Assembly: GCA_043813895.1 (NCBI GenBank)
Contig: JBDRKQ010000020.1
Coordinates: 1-64,000, forward strand
DNA from: CAZTAR01 sp043813895
GTDB lineage: Bacteria > Planctomycetota > Phycisphaerae > UBA1845 > UTPLA1
Length of the DNA stretch: 64,000 bases
Direction: 5' to 3'
A program made the position numbers and the translations under genes. Numbering within the stretch: position 1 is the stretch's first letter; each line of letters starts with the position of its first letter. A model generated the notes under the pieces. It was not told where the DNA came from, did not search any database, and saw only the letters and a program-made list of their open reading frames with translations. Below, piece after piece: positions 8,266 through 15,953 of this stretch.

Positions 8266-8793
8266 TCAGGCGCTGTCGCGTTTGACGACCTCGAAGTTCT
8301 GTCGCTCCCCTTTGCCGTGAAGGGGATAATCCTTGCGGAGGGGGTGGGCCTCGAATCCGTCCCAGGTGAGGATGCGGCGTAAGTCCGGATGACCCTCGAA
8401 GACGACGCCGAACATGTCGTAGGCCTCTCGCTCCATCCAGTTCGCCGCCTGCCACAAGGAAACGACCGATGGCAGCTTCGGCTCAGGGTCGTTGACGAAG
8501 CACTTGACCCACAAGCGGTGATTGAATGTCGTTGAGAGAAGTGAATACACGACGCCGTACCGATCTCGGGCGTCCGGGAAGTCCAGATAATCCACGCAGG
8601 CCAGGTCGGAGAGCTGGTCGAACCTCGTACGTCCGTCATCCCGCAGGAAGCTCAGCACGGCGCGCAGGTTCTCCGGCTCGATCCGGATGAAGTGCTGAGC
8701 CGGTTGGCCGTCATCGAGCAGCGGCTTCGGCTCAACGGGTAGGTCCGGAAACCGTGCTCGCAACGCCGCGACGATCTCATCGACTGATGCCAT
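8266..8793 (-). CDS. nuoC: NADH-quinone oxidoreductase subunit C
   Basis: NuoC is a peripheral-arm subunit of respiratory complex I, beside the quinone site. The 175-residue protein carries the 30-kDa subunit signature ANWMEREAYDMFGVVFEGHP followed by DLRRILTW, and ends with LRKDYPL. It is not fused to NuoD, unlike some lineages. It starts two bases after the nuoB stop, so the two are co-transcribed and likely coupled. nuoD does not follow; a repeat-bearing spacer does. Confidence 0.96.
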   Translation of the reverse strand: MASVDEIVAALRARFPDLPVEPKPLLDDGQPAQHFIRIEPENLRAVLSFLRDDGRTRFDQLSDLACVDYLDFPDARDRYGVVYSLLSTTFNHRLWVKCFVNDPEPKLPSVVSLWQAANWMEREAYDMFGVVFEGHPDLRRILTWDGFEAHPLRKDYPLHGKGERQNFEVVKRDSA

Positions 8794-8795
8794 GA

Positions 8796-9401
8796 CTACT
8801 CCGATCCTCCTCTGGCGGCGGGCCGCGCGGTCCCGGTTTGAGGCTGAGCGACTAGCCGCAAACCCTTGCCACGCTCCCTGCTCGGTTTGATGCCTTCCTC
8901 GTCAACAATCCGCTGGATGGCCATGACGCCCTCGAGCAGCGTTTCCGGCCGTGGCGGACAGCCGGGCACATACACGTCCACGGGGAGAAACTGGTCTATG
9001 CCCTGCACGACGGCATACGTATTGAAAACCCCGCCGGACGACGCGCAAGCCCCCATCGAGATCACCCACTTCGGCTCGGTCATCTGCTTGTAGATCCGCT
9101 GGAGGACCGGCATCATCTTGATCGCCACACGGCCCGCGCAGATCAGCACGTCGCTCTGGCGCGGGCTAAACCGCATGGCCTCGGCGCCGAATCGCGCGAT
9201 GTCGAAGCGGCTGGCGCCCGTCGCCATCAGCTCGATTCCGCAGCAGGCGGTGGCGAACGGCAATGGCCAAAGCGAATACCGGCGAGGCCAGTTGACGCCG
9301 CGTTTTCGGATGAAGTTGACGATGCCATCCAGACGGGTGGTCAGGTAGTCATCGTGTGTGGTCGTATGCGGCTGATGAACGTACTTGTCCATGTTCAGCA
9401 T
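8796..9401 (-). CDS. nuoB: NADH-quinone oxidoreductase subunit B (N2 iron-sulfur subunit)
   Basis: NuoB holds cluster N2, which passes electrons to quinone in complex I. The 201-residue protein shows the adjacent cysteines in ATACCGIELMATGASRFD, a third in MGACASSGGVF and the fourth in VPGCPPRPETLLEG, as expected for the tandem-Cys cluster. The start at 9399-9401 is ATG; a second in-frame ATG at 9390-9392 is possible. The C-terminal tail after EEGIKPSRE is Arg/Gly/Pro-rich and probably disordered. The gene is separated from nuoA by 133 bases containing a large hairpin. Confidence 0.97.
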   Translation of the reverse strand: MLNMDKYVHQPHTTTHDDYLTTRLDGIVNFIRKRGVNWPRRYSLWPLPFATACCGIELMATGASRFDIARFGAEAMRFSPRQSDVLICAGRVAIKMMPVLQRIYKQMTEPKWVISMGACASSGGVFNTYAVVQGIDQFLPVDVYVPGCPPRPETLLEGVMAIQRIVDEEGIKPSRERGKGLRLVAQPQTGTARPAARGGSE

Positions 9402-9450
9402 CCCGAGGGCATAATTCCGGCAAATCGCGTTTGCGTTTGTCCCTTTTGGG

Positions 9451-9527
9451 GGGTGCCACTGGCGGCTTGTCCGCCAGTGCGTCGTTCACTTGTGCGGGCA
9501 CTGGCGGACAAGCCGCCAGTGGCACCC
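9451..9527. repeat. Perfect inverted repeat, two 30-base arms, in the nuoA-nuoB gap
   Basis: Arms 9451-9480 and 9498-9527 are exact reverse complements over 30 bases, with a 17-base loop. Each arm is itself nearly palindromic (CTGGCGGcttgtCCGCCAG). Single or degraded copies lie at 18703-18727, 25054-25125 and 61396-61423. In nuo mRNA it would form a very stable hairpin between nuoA and nuoB. Confidence 0.95.
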
Positions 9528-9534
9528 GATCGCG

Positions 9535-9984
9535 TCAGTCGTATCGCAGAATACCCTTGCCCCAATCGTAAGCAAACCCAATCAACAACAGCAGGAAGAA
9601 GATCGCCATCGCGAAGAACAGGAAGGCGACATCCCCGCCTGCCAGCGACGCCGCCGCACCGCCCGCATCCGCCTTGCTCCTGGCGTCGAAGTACACGACG
9701 GCCCAGGGGTACATGAAGATCAACTCCACGTCGAACAGCAGAAACAGCATCGCGACGAGGTAGAAACGAACGTTGAACCGCCGCCTCGCGTCGCCAATCA
9801 CCTCGACGCCGGATTCGTAGGTACCCTCCTTCACGTCCCCGTGGCGTTTGGCCTTCGGCATGACATGGGTCACGACGAGGATCGCTGCCGATACCACGAT
9901 CGCCAGAACAATCAGGACGAAGATCGGTCCGTAGCCCAGGTCGGCCGCGCTGGCCAGGACGCCACTGTGCATCGACTCTGACAT
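9535..9984 (-). CDS. nuoA: NADH-quinone oxidoreductase subunit A
   Basis: NuoA is a small membrane subunit of complex I. The 149-residue protein has three transmembrane helices (about 18-38, 84-103 and 122-142), the conserved loop YESGVEVIGDARRRFNVRFY and the helix MLFLLFDVELIFMYPWA with its acidic pair. An in-frame ATG four codons later (MHSGV) could be the start. It is the first gene of the nuoA-B-C unit on the minus strand. Confidence 0.96.
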   Translation of the reverse strand: MSESMHSGVLASAADLGYGPIFVLIVLAIVVSAAILVVTHVMPKAKRHGDVKEGTYESGVEVIGDARRRFNVRFYLVAMLFLLFDVELIFMYPWAVVYFDARSKADAGGAAASLAGGDVAFLFFAMAIFFLLLLIGFAYDWGKGILRYD

Positions 9985-10357
9985 GCCGCAATCCTCTGGT
10001 GGTTACCAAAGCCTTGGGAGCCCGTGGCAAAACTGTGGCACCGGCGCCAAAGCCGGTGGTTTTCACGGTCGAGAACGGCATTTGCGAACCGCTCTTTCCC
10101 CTTTCACCACGGGCTGTTAGCAGCTCATTCTCGGCTTCTTGGTGGAGATTGCAAGGGGGGGGAGGAGATCGGAGTGGGCCATGGGGCCTCGCGACGGAGA
10201 AGCGGGGGCGTTTTCAGTGCCGGAACCGGATCAGAGCCGCGACCGTAAGGGAGTCGGTCACCATCCACATGAGAGAACCGCCTCGATGAACGCTAACCGC
10301 TTGCTGATGCGCGCGGCTCTGATCCTGGCGGTGGAATTACAGCCTCGTCGCGGGTCC
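9985..10357. other. Intergenic region between yifB and nuoA, with repeats
   Basis: About 370 bases with no supported gene; it must hold the nuoA promoter. At 10011-10070 is a repeat (GTGGCAAAACTGTGGCACCG, then GCGCCAAAGCCGGTGG) that recurs inverted at about 62375-62435. At 10231-10260 is another family, AGAGCCGCGACCGTAAGGGA, which recurs inverted at 26943-26972 and 33537-33565. Confidence 0.55.
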
Positions 10358-11887
10358 CTACATCTGCCGATCCAGTCGGCGGTATTGGATCGCCTCAGAA
10401 AGGTGCTGGACCGCGATGGCCGGGGCGCCTTCGATGTCCGCGATGGTGAGGGCGAGGCGGAGGACCTTGTCGTGGGCTCGGGCGGAGAGGCCCAGTTCCG
10501 TCATTGCCTGCTTGAGCAACTGCTCGCACGGGGCATCGAGAGGGCAGTGCTTGCGAACCAGGCGCGGGCCCATGCGTCCGTTGAGCGTATTGCCGATTTC
10601 CGCGAACCGCTCGCGCTGTCGTGTCCGGGCCGTGATAACACGCTCGCGGAGCGTCGCCGAATCCGTGCCTGGCTTCTGTCGCCGGAGGTCGTCAAACGGG
10701 ACGGCCGGCACGTCGATGTGGATGTCGATCCGATCGATGAGCGGCCCGCTGATCCGGGCGAGATATCGCTCGATCTGCGGCGGGCTGCACTTGCACGGGC
10801 GCCTGGGGTCGGCGAAGTAGCCGCACGGGCAGGGGTTCATCGCGGCGACGAGCATGAACTCGGCAGGAAAGCAGACAGCGCTGTGCGAACGGGCAATCGT
10901 GACCGAGCCGTCTTCGAGCGGCTGGCGGAGCGTCTCCAGGATGCCGCGTTGAAACTCGGGGAACTCGTCGAGAAACAACACGCCGTGATGAGCGAGTGAG
11001 ACTTCCCCGGCCTGGGGGATGGACCCGCCGCCGACCAGCGCCGGGGCACTGGCGGAATGGTGCGGCGCCCGAACGGGCCGCGTGGCCATCAGCGACGCGC
11101 CGGGAGGGAGCTTGCCCGCTGCCGACCACACGCGCGTCGTCTCCAGCGATTCGCTGAGTGTCAGCCGCGGTAGAATCGTCGGCAGGCATTTGGCGAGGAG
11201 CGTTTTGCCAGAGCCCGGCGGGCCGGTCATGAGGATGTTGTGTCCGCCGGCGGCGGCGATGGACATCGCGCGCTTGCTGAACTCCTGCCCGCGAACGTCC
11301 GCGAAATCGATGTCGTATGCGGAAGCCTGGGAGAAGGTCTCGTCGAGGTCAATGACGATCGGCTCCAGCGGGAGTTGCTCGGTCAGAAACCCGACCGCGT
11401 CCGTGAGCGAGCCAATGGCGATGACCTCGAGTCCATCAACGACTGCGGCCTCGTTGGCGTTTTCGCGTGGGACCAGGATGCCGCGGTAGTCCCTGCTCTT
11501 GGCGAGCATGGCCATGGACAGCGCGCCCTTGATCGGACGGACACGGCCGTCGAGCGCCAACTCTCCGGTGACCATGTACCGCTCGATGTCGGGGGGCGTC
11601 TCGCCATCGGCGGCGAAGAGCATGCCCAGCGCGATCGGTAGGTCGAGCGCCGGCCCTTCCTTGCGGATGTCGGCAGGGGCGAGGTTGATGACGGTCCGCA
11701 TCTTGGGCGTCGCGTAACCGCAGTTGGTGATCGCCGTGCGAATCCGTTCGAGACTCTCCTTCACCGCGGCGTCAGGCAGCCCGACGATCACGGGTGTGGA
11801 GAATCCGCGGGAGGCGACGTTTACTTCGACCTCGCACGGCACCGCCTCGATGCCCACGAGCGTGACGCTCTGTAACCTGGATAACAT
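10358..11887 (-). CDS. comM: YifB/ComM-family AAA+ Mg-chelatase-like ATPase
   Basis: A 509-residue AAA+ protein of the ComM/YifB family. In naturally competent bacteria ComM is a hexameric helicase that promotes branch migration during transformation; in others its role is less clear. The N-terminal Lon-S5-like domain (ASRGFSTPVIVGLP, KEGPALDLPIALGML) is followed by Walker A GPPGSGKT at 222-229, Walker B GVLFLDEF, the conserved MNPCPCGYFADPRRPC zinc-like cysteine cluster and the C-terminal lid domain (RAHDKVLRLALTIADIEG). Start is ATG at 11885-11887. It stands alone on the minus strand. Length and motifs are normal. Confidence 0.95.
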   Translation of the reverse strand: MLSRLQSVTLVGIEAVPCEVEVNVASRGFSTPVIVGLPDAAVKESLERIRTAITNCGYATPKMRTVINLAPADIRKEGPALDLPIALGMLFAADGETPPDIERYMVTGELALDGRVRPIKGALSMAMLAKSRDYRGILVPRENANEAAVVDGLEVIAIGSLTDAVGFLTEQLPLEPIVIDLDETFSQASAYDIDFADVRGQEFSKRAMSIAAAGGHNILMTGPPGSGKTLLAKCLPTILPRLTLSESLETTRVWSAAGKLPPGASLMATRPVRAPHHSASAPALVGGGSIPQAGEVSLAHHGVLFLDEFPEFQRGILETLRQPLEDGSVTIARSHSAVCFPAEFMLVAAMNPCPCGYFADPRRPCKCSPPQIERYLARISGPLIDRIDIHIDVPAVPFDDLRRQKPGTDSATLRERVITARTRQRERFAEIGNTLNGRMGPRLVRKHCPLDAPCEQLLKQAMTELGLSARAHDKVLRLALTIADIEGAPAIAVQHLSEAIQYRRLDRQM

Positions 11888-12088
11888 CGCTCGCGAAGTC
11901 TAAGGAGCGGGGGCGACGGCCTCAAGTGGTCCGAGAGGTCGGAGTGCCAGCTGTAGGTCGCTAGGTCCGAGAATATGGGCCGTGACGCACACGGCACGTT
12001 TCTCGGGGTTTCCGCAGAAGCTGGCCGGGGACCTCGTGTTGCTCTATCCTGGCGGGCTGAGAAGTCTAGTCACCGTTGAGGAGGCGCC

Positions 12089-13210
12089 ATGATCGATCCC
12101 CGGATTACGAAGCTGGCAGACGTTTTGGTCAATTATTCGTGTGCCGTCAAGAAGGGCGAGAAGATTCTGATTGAGGCCATCGACGTGCCGCACGCGTTCA
12201 CGTCTGAGTGCATCCGGCTGGCGCGCGAAGCCGGCGGCGTGCCTCTCGTCAAGCTGGAGTCGAACCTGATCAAGCGAGCCCAGATGCTTCACGGATCGGA
12301 GGACGGCTGGAACCTGATCGCCGACGCCGAGAACTTCGTGATGAAGAATGTGCAGTGCTACATCGGCGCGCGTGGCAATCCCAACGTCAGCGAACTCTCC
12401 GACGTGCCTGCCGAGAAACAGAAGCTGTACGAGAGCACCGTCTGGAAACGCGTCCACGTCGAGACGCGCGTGAAACACACGCGGTGGGTGGTGCTTCGCT
12501 GGCCCAGTCCGTCAATGGCCCAGATGGCGGAAATGTCGACGCCGGCCTTCGAGGACTTTTACTTCGACGTCTGCACGATGGACTACGCGAAGATGGGGGT
12601 CGCAATGAAGCCGCTGGTCGCCAGGCTGGAACGCACGGACAAGGTTCGGCTGCTCGGTCCGCGCGACACCGACCTGCGTTTTTCGATCAAGGGCTTGCCG
12701 GCCATCCCGTGTGACGGGAAGCTGAACATCCCGGACGGGGAGGTTTTTACCGCGCCGGTGAAAGAGTCGGTGAACGGCGTCATTCACTACAACGCCCCGA
12801 CGATGTACCGCGGCGAGACGCACAACGACATCCGCCTGGTGTTCCAAGAGGGCAAGATCGTCGAGGCAACGAGCACGAACACCGAGAAGCTGAACGAGGT
12901 TTTTGACTCCGATGCCGGCGCCAGGTACGTGGGCGAGTTCGCCATTGGCGTAAACCCGTACTGCACGCGCGCGATGAAGGACACGCTGTTCGACGAGAAG
13001 ATCGGCGGCTCGATCCACTTCACGCCCGGCGGGTGTTATGACGAGTGCAACAACGGCAACAAGTCCGAAGTACACTGGGACATGGTCCTGATGCAAACGC
13101 CGGAGTGCGGCGGGGGCGAGATCTACTTCGACGACGAGCTGGTACGCAAGGACGGTAAGTTCGTCGTGGACGACCTGCTGCCGCTGAACCCCGAGAGTCT
13201 GAAGACTTAG
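12089..13210 (+). CDS. Aminopeptidase, M29 family (AmpS/PepS type)
   Basis: A 373-residue cytosolic metallo-aminopeptidase that removes N-terminal residues from peptides using two metal ions. Family features are the N-terminal Rossmann-like segment (VLVNYSCAVKKGEKILIEA), GKLNIPDGEVFTAPVKESVN with the first metal-binding Glu, YVGEFAIGVNP, and the C-terminal GGSIHFTPG and SEVHWDMV histidine/aspartate ligands. The start ATG at 12089 is preceded by a strong TTGAGGAGGCGCC site. It is monocistronic, with an apparent mobile palindromic element just downstream. Confidence 0.94.
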   Translation: MIDPRITKLADVLVNYSCAVKKGEKILIEAIDVPHAFTSECIRLAREAGGVPLVKLESNLIKRAQMLHGSEDGWNLIADAENFVMKNVQCYIGARGNPNVSELSDVPAEKQKLYESTVWKRVHVETRVKHTRWVVLRWPSPSMAQMAEMSTPAFEDFYFDVCTMDYAKMGVAMKPLVARLERTDKVRLLGPRDTDLRFSIKGLPAIPCDGKLNIPDGEVFTAPVKESVNGVIHYNAPTMYRGETHNDIRLVFQEGKIVEATSTNTEKLNEVFDSDAGARYVGEFAIGVNPYCTRAMKDTLFDEKIGGSIHFTPGGCYDECNNGNKSEVHWDMVLMQTPECGGGEIYFDDELVRKDGKFVVDDLLPLNPESLKT

Positions 13211-13218
13211 GACTCGCG

Positions 13219-13323
13219 CATGAATAAGTTGCACATTTCATTTGGGTGGTACGGGCATCTTGCCCGTGCGGCTACGGGCGGGACGCTCGCACCACCCTTC
13301 GGCATTCGTTCAGCTTATTCATG
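13219..13323. mobile_element. MITE-like element with terminal inverted repeats
   Basis: Starts with CATGAATAAGTTG (13219-13231) and ends with the complement of CATGAATAAGCTG (13311-13323), 12 of 13 matching. Inside, GGGTGGT and ACCACCC form an inner stem that encloses ACGGGCATCTTGCCCGT. It is 105 bases and non-coding, nine bases after the aminopeptidase stop. It could equally be a bidirectional terminator-like hairpin. Confidence 0.6.
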
Positions 13324-13555
13324 AGCACGCCCTTAGCGGCTCGTGGCGGAAGTCCTTCCGATGTCGGCGTCGGAGTGCTCACGCGGCTGCCGGAATCCTG
13401 TTGACCTGCTCATAGATCGGATGCGACGCCGTCGTCGGCAATGCCGACGTGGTAATCCAGAGGCTCGCCTGATCGCCCCATTCCCGCGTGCCCATCGCCA
13501 TCCTCCGATGCTCCGCGGTCTTGTCCAGCCCTCGAAGAAACTGCGAAAGTCGAAG
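13324..13555. other. Spacer after the B12-domain gene
   Basis: Together with the adjacent palindromic element this makes a 345-base gap between two convergent genes. Open frames here are shadows. I see no further structured signal. Confidence 0.4.
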
Positions 13556-14293
13556 TTAGGCCGTTTCCACTTCCATCTGCGCGAGCAGCGGCGGCCTTCG
13601 GCGTCGCCTTCGCTTCTTGGGCGCGCCAGGCACTCGGATCTCAGGCGTGCGCGGTTTGGCATTGGCGGCGAGATCGAGGGCGTCCGCGGCCGTTTCGGCG
13701 AAGAGGTCGGCTTTGACCTCTTTCCAAAGGCCGCTGGCTCGGTTGAAGACACCTCCGGAGACCATGATGTTCATGGTGGGGGCGGCGTTGATTTCGCGAA
13801 TATAGTCGATCAGTTGGCGGACTTGGGGTGCGTCAGTCGGTTGGCTTCCAATGATCAGCAGGACATTGGGCTGAAGCTGCCCGACGACGTTTGCAATCTC
13901 GTCGTGCGGGACGCCTCCGCCGATGAGGTAGACTTCCCAGCCGTCGGCCTCGAAGAGATCGGCGCACATCTGGGCGCTGAACTCCTCCGCCTCACCTGTT
14001 GCGCAGGAGATGACGAGACGTTTTCCGTGTGGCTCGCGCCGTTCGAGCCTGGTCTGGAGATGCTCGGCGACGGAGCGGTTGATCCGCGTGGCCATGTGCT
14101 CGGAGGCGAGGTTGATTCGATCATCGCGGTACATCTCGTCGACGTGCTGCATGGCCGGCCAGATCAATTGGTGATAGAGGGTTCGGGCGCTGGCTCCGTT
14201 GTCCAATTCAGCCTTGATGAAGTTGCGGCAGGCCTGTCGCTGTCCACGAAGGAGGGGATCGAGGTACTGCCTTAGGAGGTTCGAACTCGGCAT
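13556..14293 (-). CDS. Cobalamin-binding-fold protein lacking the axial histidine
   Basis: A 245-residue protein with a MetH/CarH-like four-helix cap (residues about 1-85, with the conserved Glu-His in ASEHMATRINRSVAEHL) followed by a Rossmann B12-binding fold (ISCATGEAEEFSAQMCADLF then EADGWEVYLIGGGVP). The usual G-E-x-H-x-x-G, whose His coordinates cobalt, reads GEAEEFS at 100-106, so both His and Gly are lost. There is no MerR or other HTH domain; the C-terminus is a basic KKRRRRRR tail that could bind nucleic acid. The ATG at 14293 has GGAAAG nine bases upstream; the longer frame to 14428 is not supported. Likely a regulatory or partner protein, perhaps no longer binding B12. Confidence 0.8.
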   Translation of the reverse strand: MPSSNLLRQYLDPLLRGQRQACRNFIKAELDNGASARTLYHQLIWPAMQHVDEMYRDDRINLASEHMATRINRSVAEHLQTRLERREPHGKRLVISCATGEAEEFSAQMCADLFEADGWEVYLIGGGVPHDEIANVVGQLQPNVLLIIGSQPTDAPQVRQLIDYIREINAAPTMNIMVSGGVFNRASGLWKEVKADLFAETAADALDLAANAKPRTPEIRVPGAPKKRRRRRRPPLLAQMEVETA

Positions 14294-14626
14294 GGTCAAG
14301 TGCTTTCCGTGAGGATCAGTTGCGTGGTAGTAGTACCGAAGCCCGCCTGCCGCGTCCTGCGTGGGGCGGGTGCTCCCGATCCAGGTGAGAATGACGAGCC
14401 TGGCCTCCCGCCTGGCTCCGAAGCGCAAGTTTTGCGGTTGTGCAGGTGGCCCTGGTGGCCGTGGGTGATCGGCCAGGAGCCCAGAAAGTCAAAATAGGTA
14501 AACTAGCTAACATAGTGAAGTTAGTGATCGGCGCGCAGTGACGAAAATCTTTAGCCGTCCCGCGGTTTTTGCGGGCCTGGCGCAAGTTTTGCGCGTCAGG
14601 TGGATTGCGGAGTCGAGAGTCAACTA
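14294..14626. promoter_or_regulatory. Upstream region of the B12-domain gene, possible promoter
   Basis: An unusually A+T-rich stretch at 14488-14527 stands out. On the minus strand TTCACT and TATTTT are separated by 17 bases there, a plausible -35/-10 pair. The inverted repeat CTAAC-N8-GTTAG (14507-14524) overlaps it and could be an operator. No gene is supported in this interval. Confidence 0.35.
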
Positions 14627-15172
14627 CCACCGCCTGAAGGCGGTGGCTTTGAGAAGGACTGAAGTCCCGGTTTAGGTCGGGTCTTCGACCCTGAAAACAG
14701 CGTCGTCTTCGGGAGGTTCGTTGTTTTGAAGCCGAATGTACTCCGCGATCACTTCGTCAGTCACGTTGCCCGACGTCGCGACAAAGTACCCCCGAGCCCA
14801 CATGTGGCGGCCCCAGAACTGCCGGTTCAGGTGCCGAAATTCCATCATCAACTTCCGAGACGACTTGCCCTTGACGTACTGCATGATCTTGCTCGCCGAC
14901 ATACTCGGCGAAGCCGACACCAGAACATGCACGTGGTCCCGCGATACGTGGCCTTGCAGAATCTCGATCTCATGCGTCCTGCAAACCTCGCGGATCACCT
15001 CCCGCAGCCGCAAAGCCACCTGGCCGGTCAAGACCGCCTTGCGGTACTTCGTCGTCCACACAAAATGGTACTTGATGTCGAAACGCGTGTGCGTAAAAGT
15101 ACGGTAGTTCTCCATCCAACGGAGTGTTCCTGAAGATGTCGCCTGAAGGCGAGGGCTTCACGCCCTCCCATT
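14627..15172 (-). mobile_element. IS200-like insertion sequence (tnpA only)
   Basis: A single transposase gene flanked by subterminal hairpins, as in IS200/IS605-family elements that move as single strands. One flank has CCACCGCC-tgaa-GGCGGTGG (14627-14646) and then GGACTGAAGTCC; the other has TCGCC-tgaa-GGCGA (15139-15152) and GGGCTTCACGCCC. Both hairpins carry the same tgaa loop. Exact insertion ends are not determined. No tnpB is present. Confidence 0.75.
14672..15115 (-). CDS. tnpA: IS200/IS605-family TnpA transposase (Y1, HUH)
   Basis: A 147-residue single-strand transposase. It shows the family start FDIKYHFVWTTKYRK, the HUH motif in SRDHVHVLVSA, the segment SKIMQYVKGKSSR, and the catalytic tyrosine helix region ARGYFVATSGNVTDEVIAEY. 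Length is normal and no frameshift is seen, so the element may be active. It resembles REP-associated transposases in size and type, which matters because palindromic repeats are abundant around it. Confidence 0.93.
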   Translation of the reverse strand: MENYRTFTHTRFDIKYHFVWTTKYRKAVLTGQVALRLREVIREVCRTHEIEILQGHVSRDHVHVLVSASPSMSASKIMQYVKGKSSRKLMMEFRHLNRQFWGRHMWARGYFVATSGNVTDEVIAEYIRLQNNEPPEDDAVFRVEDPT

Positions 15173-15285
15173 GTGAGACAGTGAGGATTGCGATTCGTGG
15201 GCCTCAAACGGTAGTGACGGCTTCCTGCGATTGTTCAAGCCTTGGTGATGAGACTTCACAATCATGTAGTGCGAAAGGAAACACC

Positions 15286-15783
15286 ATGAAGGGTCTGGCA
15301 ATCCTGGCAGCAATCGTCATCCTCCTCTTCGGTGCTGCTGCGTTTTGGCTCATGCACGAAACCTCCGCAGACCAGGGCGTGTGGGTCGCATACGCATTTG
15401 GCGCCGAGGGCGATGGGAAGATCGAGATGCACATAGCGCTGGACATGGGCATGACGTTGAAGGAGCACCCCCTTCTCAGCCCCAAAGGCGATCCGATGTG
15501 GGACGAATGGGTGGCGGAACACTTCATCATGTGTGACGAATCGGGCACGGCGCTGGAGGCGTCGCGGTCGTCGTTCAGCCCCTTCATCTCGGCGGAGAAG
15601 GCCAAGGGTGCGGCGGAGTGGTATATCAAGTACACACTGATTTCAGGTACGCAGTACACCCTGGACTACAAGCCGCGACGTGCCGAAGAGAAACGATACC
15701 GTCGAGTTTTCGCCGCGCCGGCCGCGGCGGAAGAGATGGTCCGCTCCCAATTCCCCCTGTTCGAGGAGAAGGCCGGAAAATAG
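15286..15783 (+). CDS. Membrane-anchored hypothetical protein
   Basis: A 165-residue protein I do not recognise. The ATG at 15286 follows AAAGGAAACACC. Residues 4-24 form one transmembrane or signal-anchor helix (LAILAAIVILLFGAAAFWLM); the rest is a soluble alpha/beta domain outside the membrane with an acidic start (GAEGDGKIEMHIALDMG) and a basic middle. The open frame continues upstream into the insertion sequence, but that part is not coding. It lies 170 bases upstream of sucD on the same strand with no obvious functional link. Confidence 0.72.
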   Translation: MKGLAILAAIVILLFGAAAFWLMHETSADQGVWVAYAFGAEGDGKIEMHIALDMGMTLKEHPLLSPKGDPMWDEWVAEHFIMCDESGTALEASRSSFSPFISAEKAKGAAEWYIKYTLISGTQYTLDYKPRRAEEKRYRRVFAAPAAAEEMVRSQFPLFEEKAGK

Positions 15784-15953
15784 CAGACGCCGCCCCACCG
15801 CGGTCCTTGAAAAAAGCTCGCCTTCCGCCGAGAATCAGCCCGGCGGCGAGAGTGACCGACGCGGCTTTCCCGCTACGGGACGAAGGGATAACCGAGTCGC
15901 CGCGCCGACGCGCTGGCCGACGCGCAGTACAAACGCAGTCAGGAAACCACACT

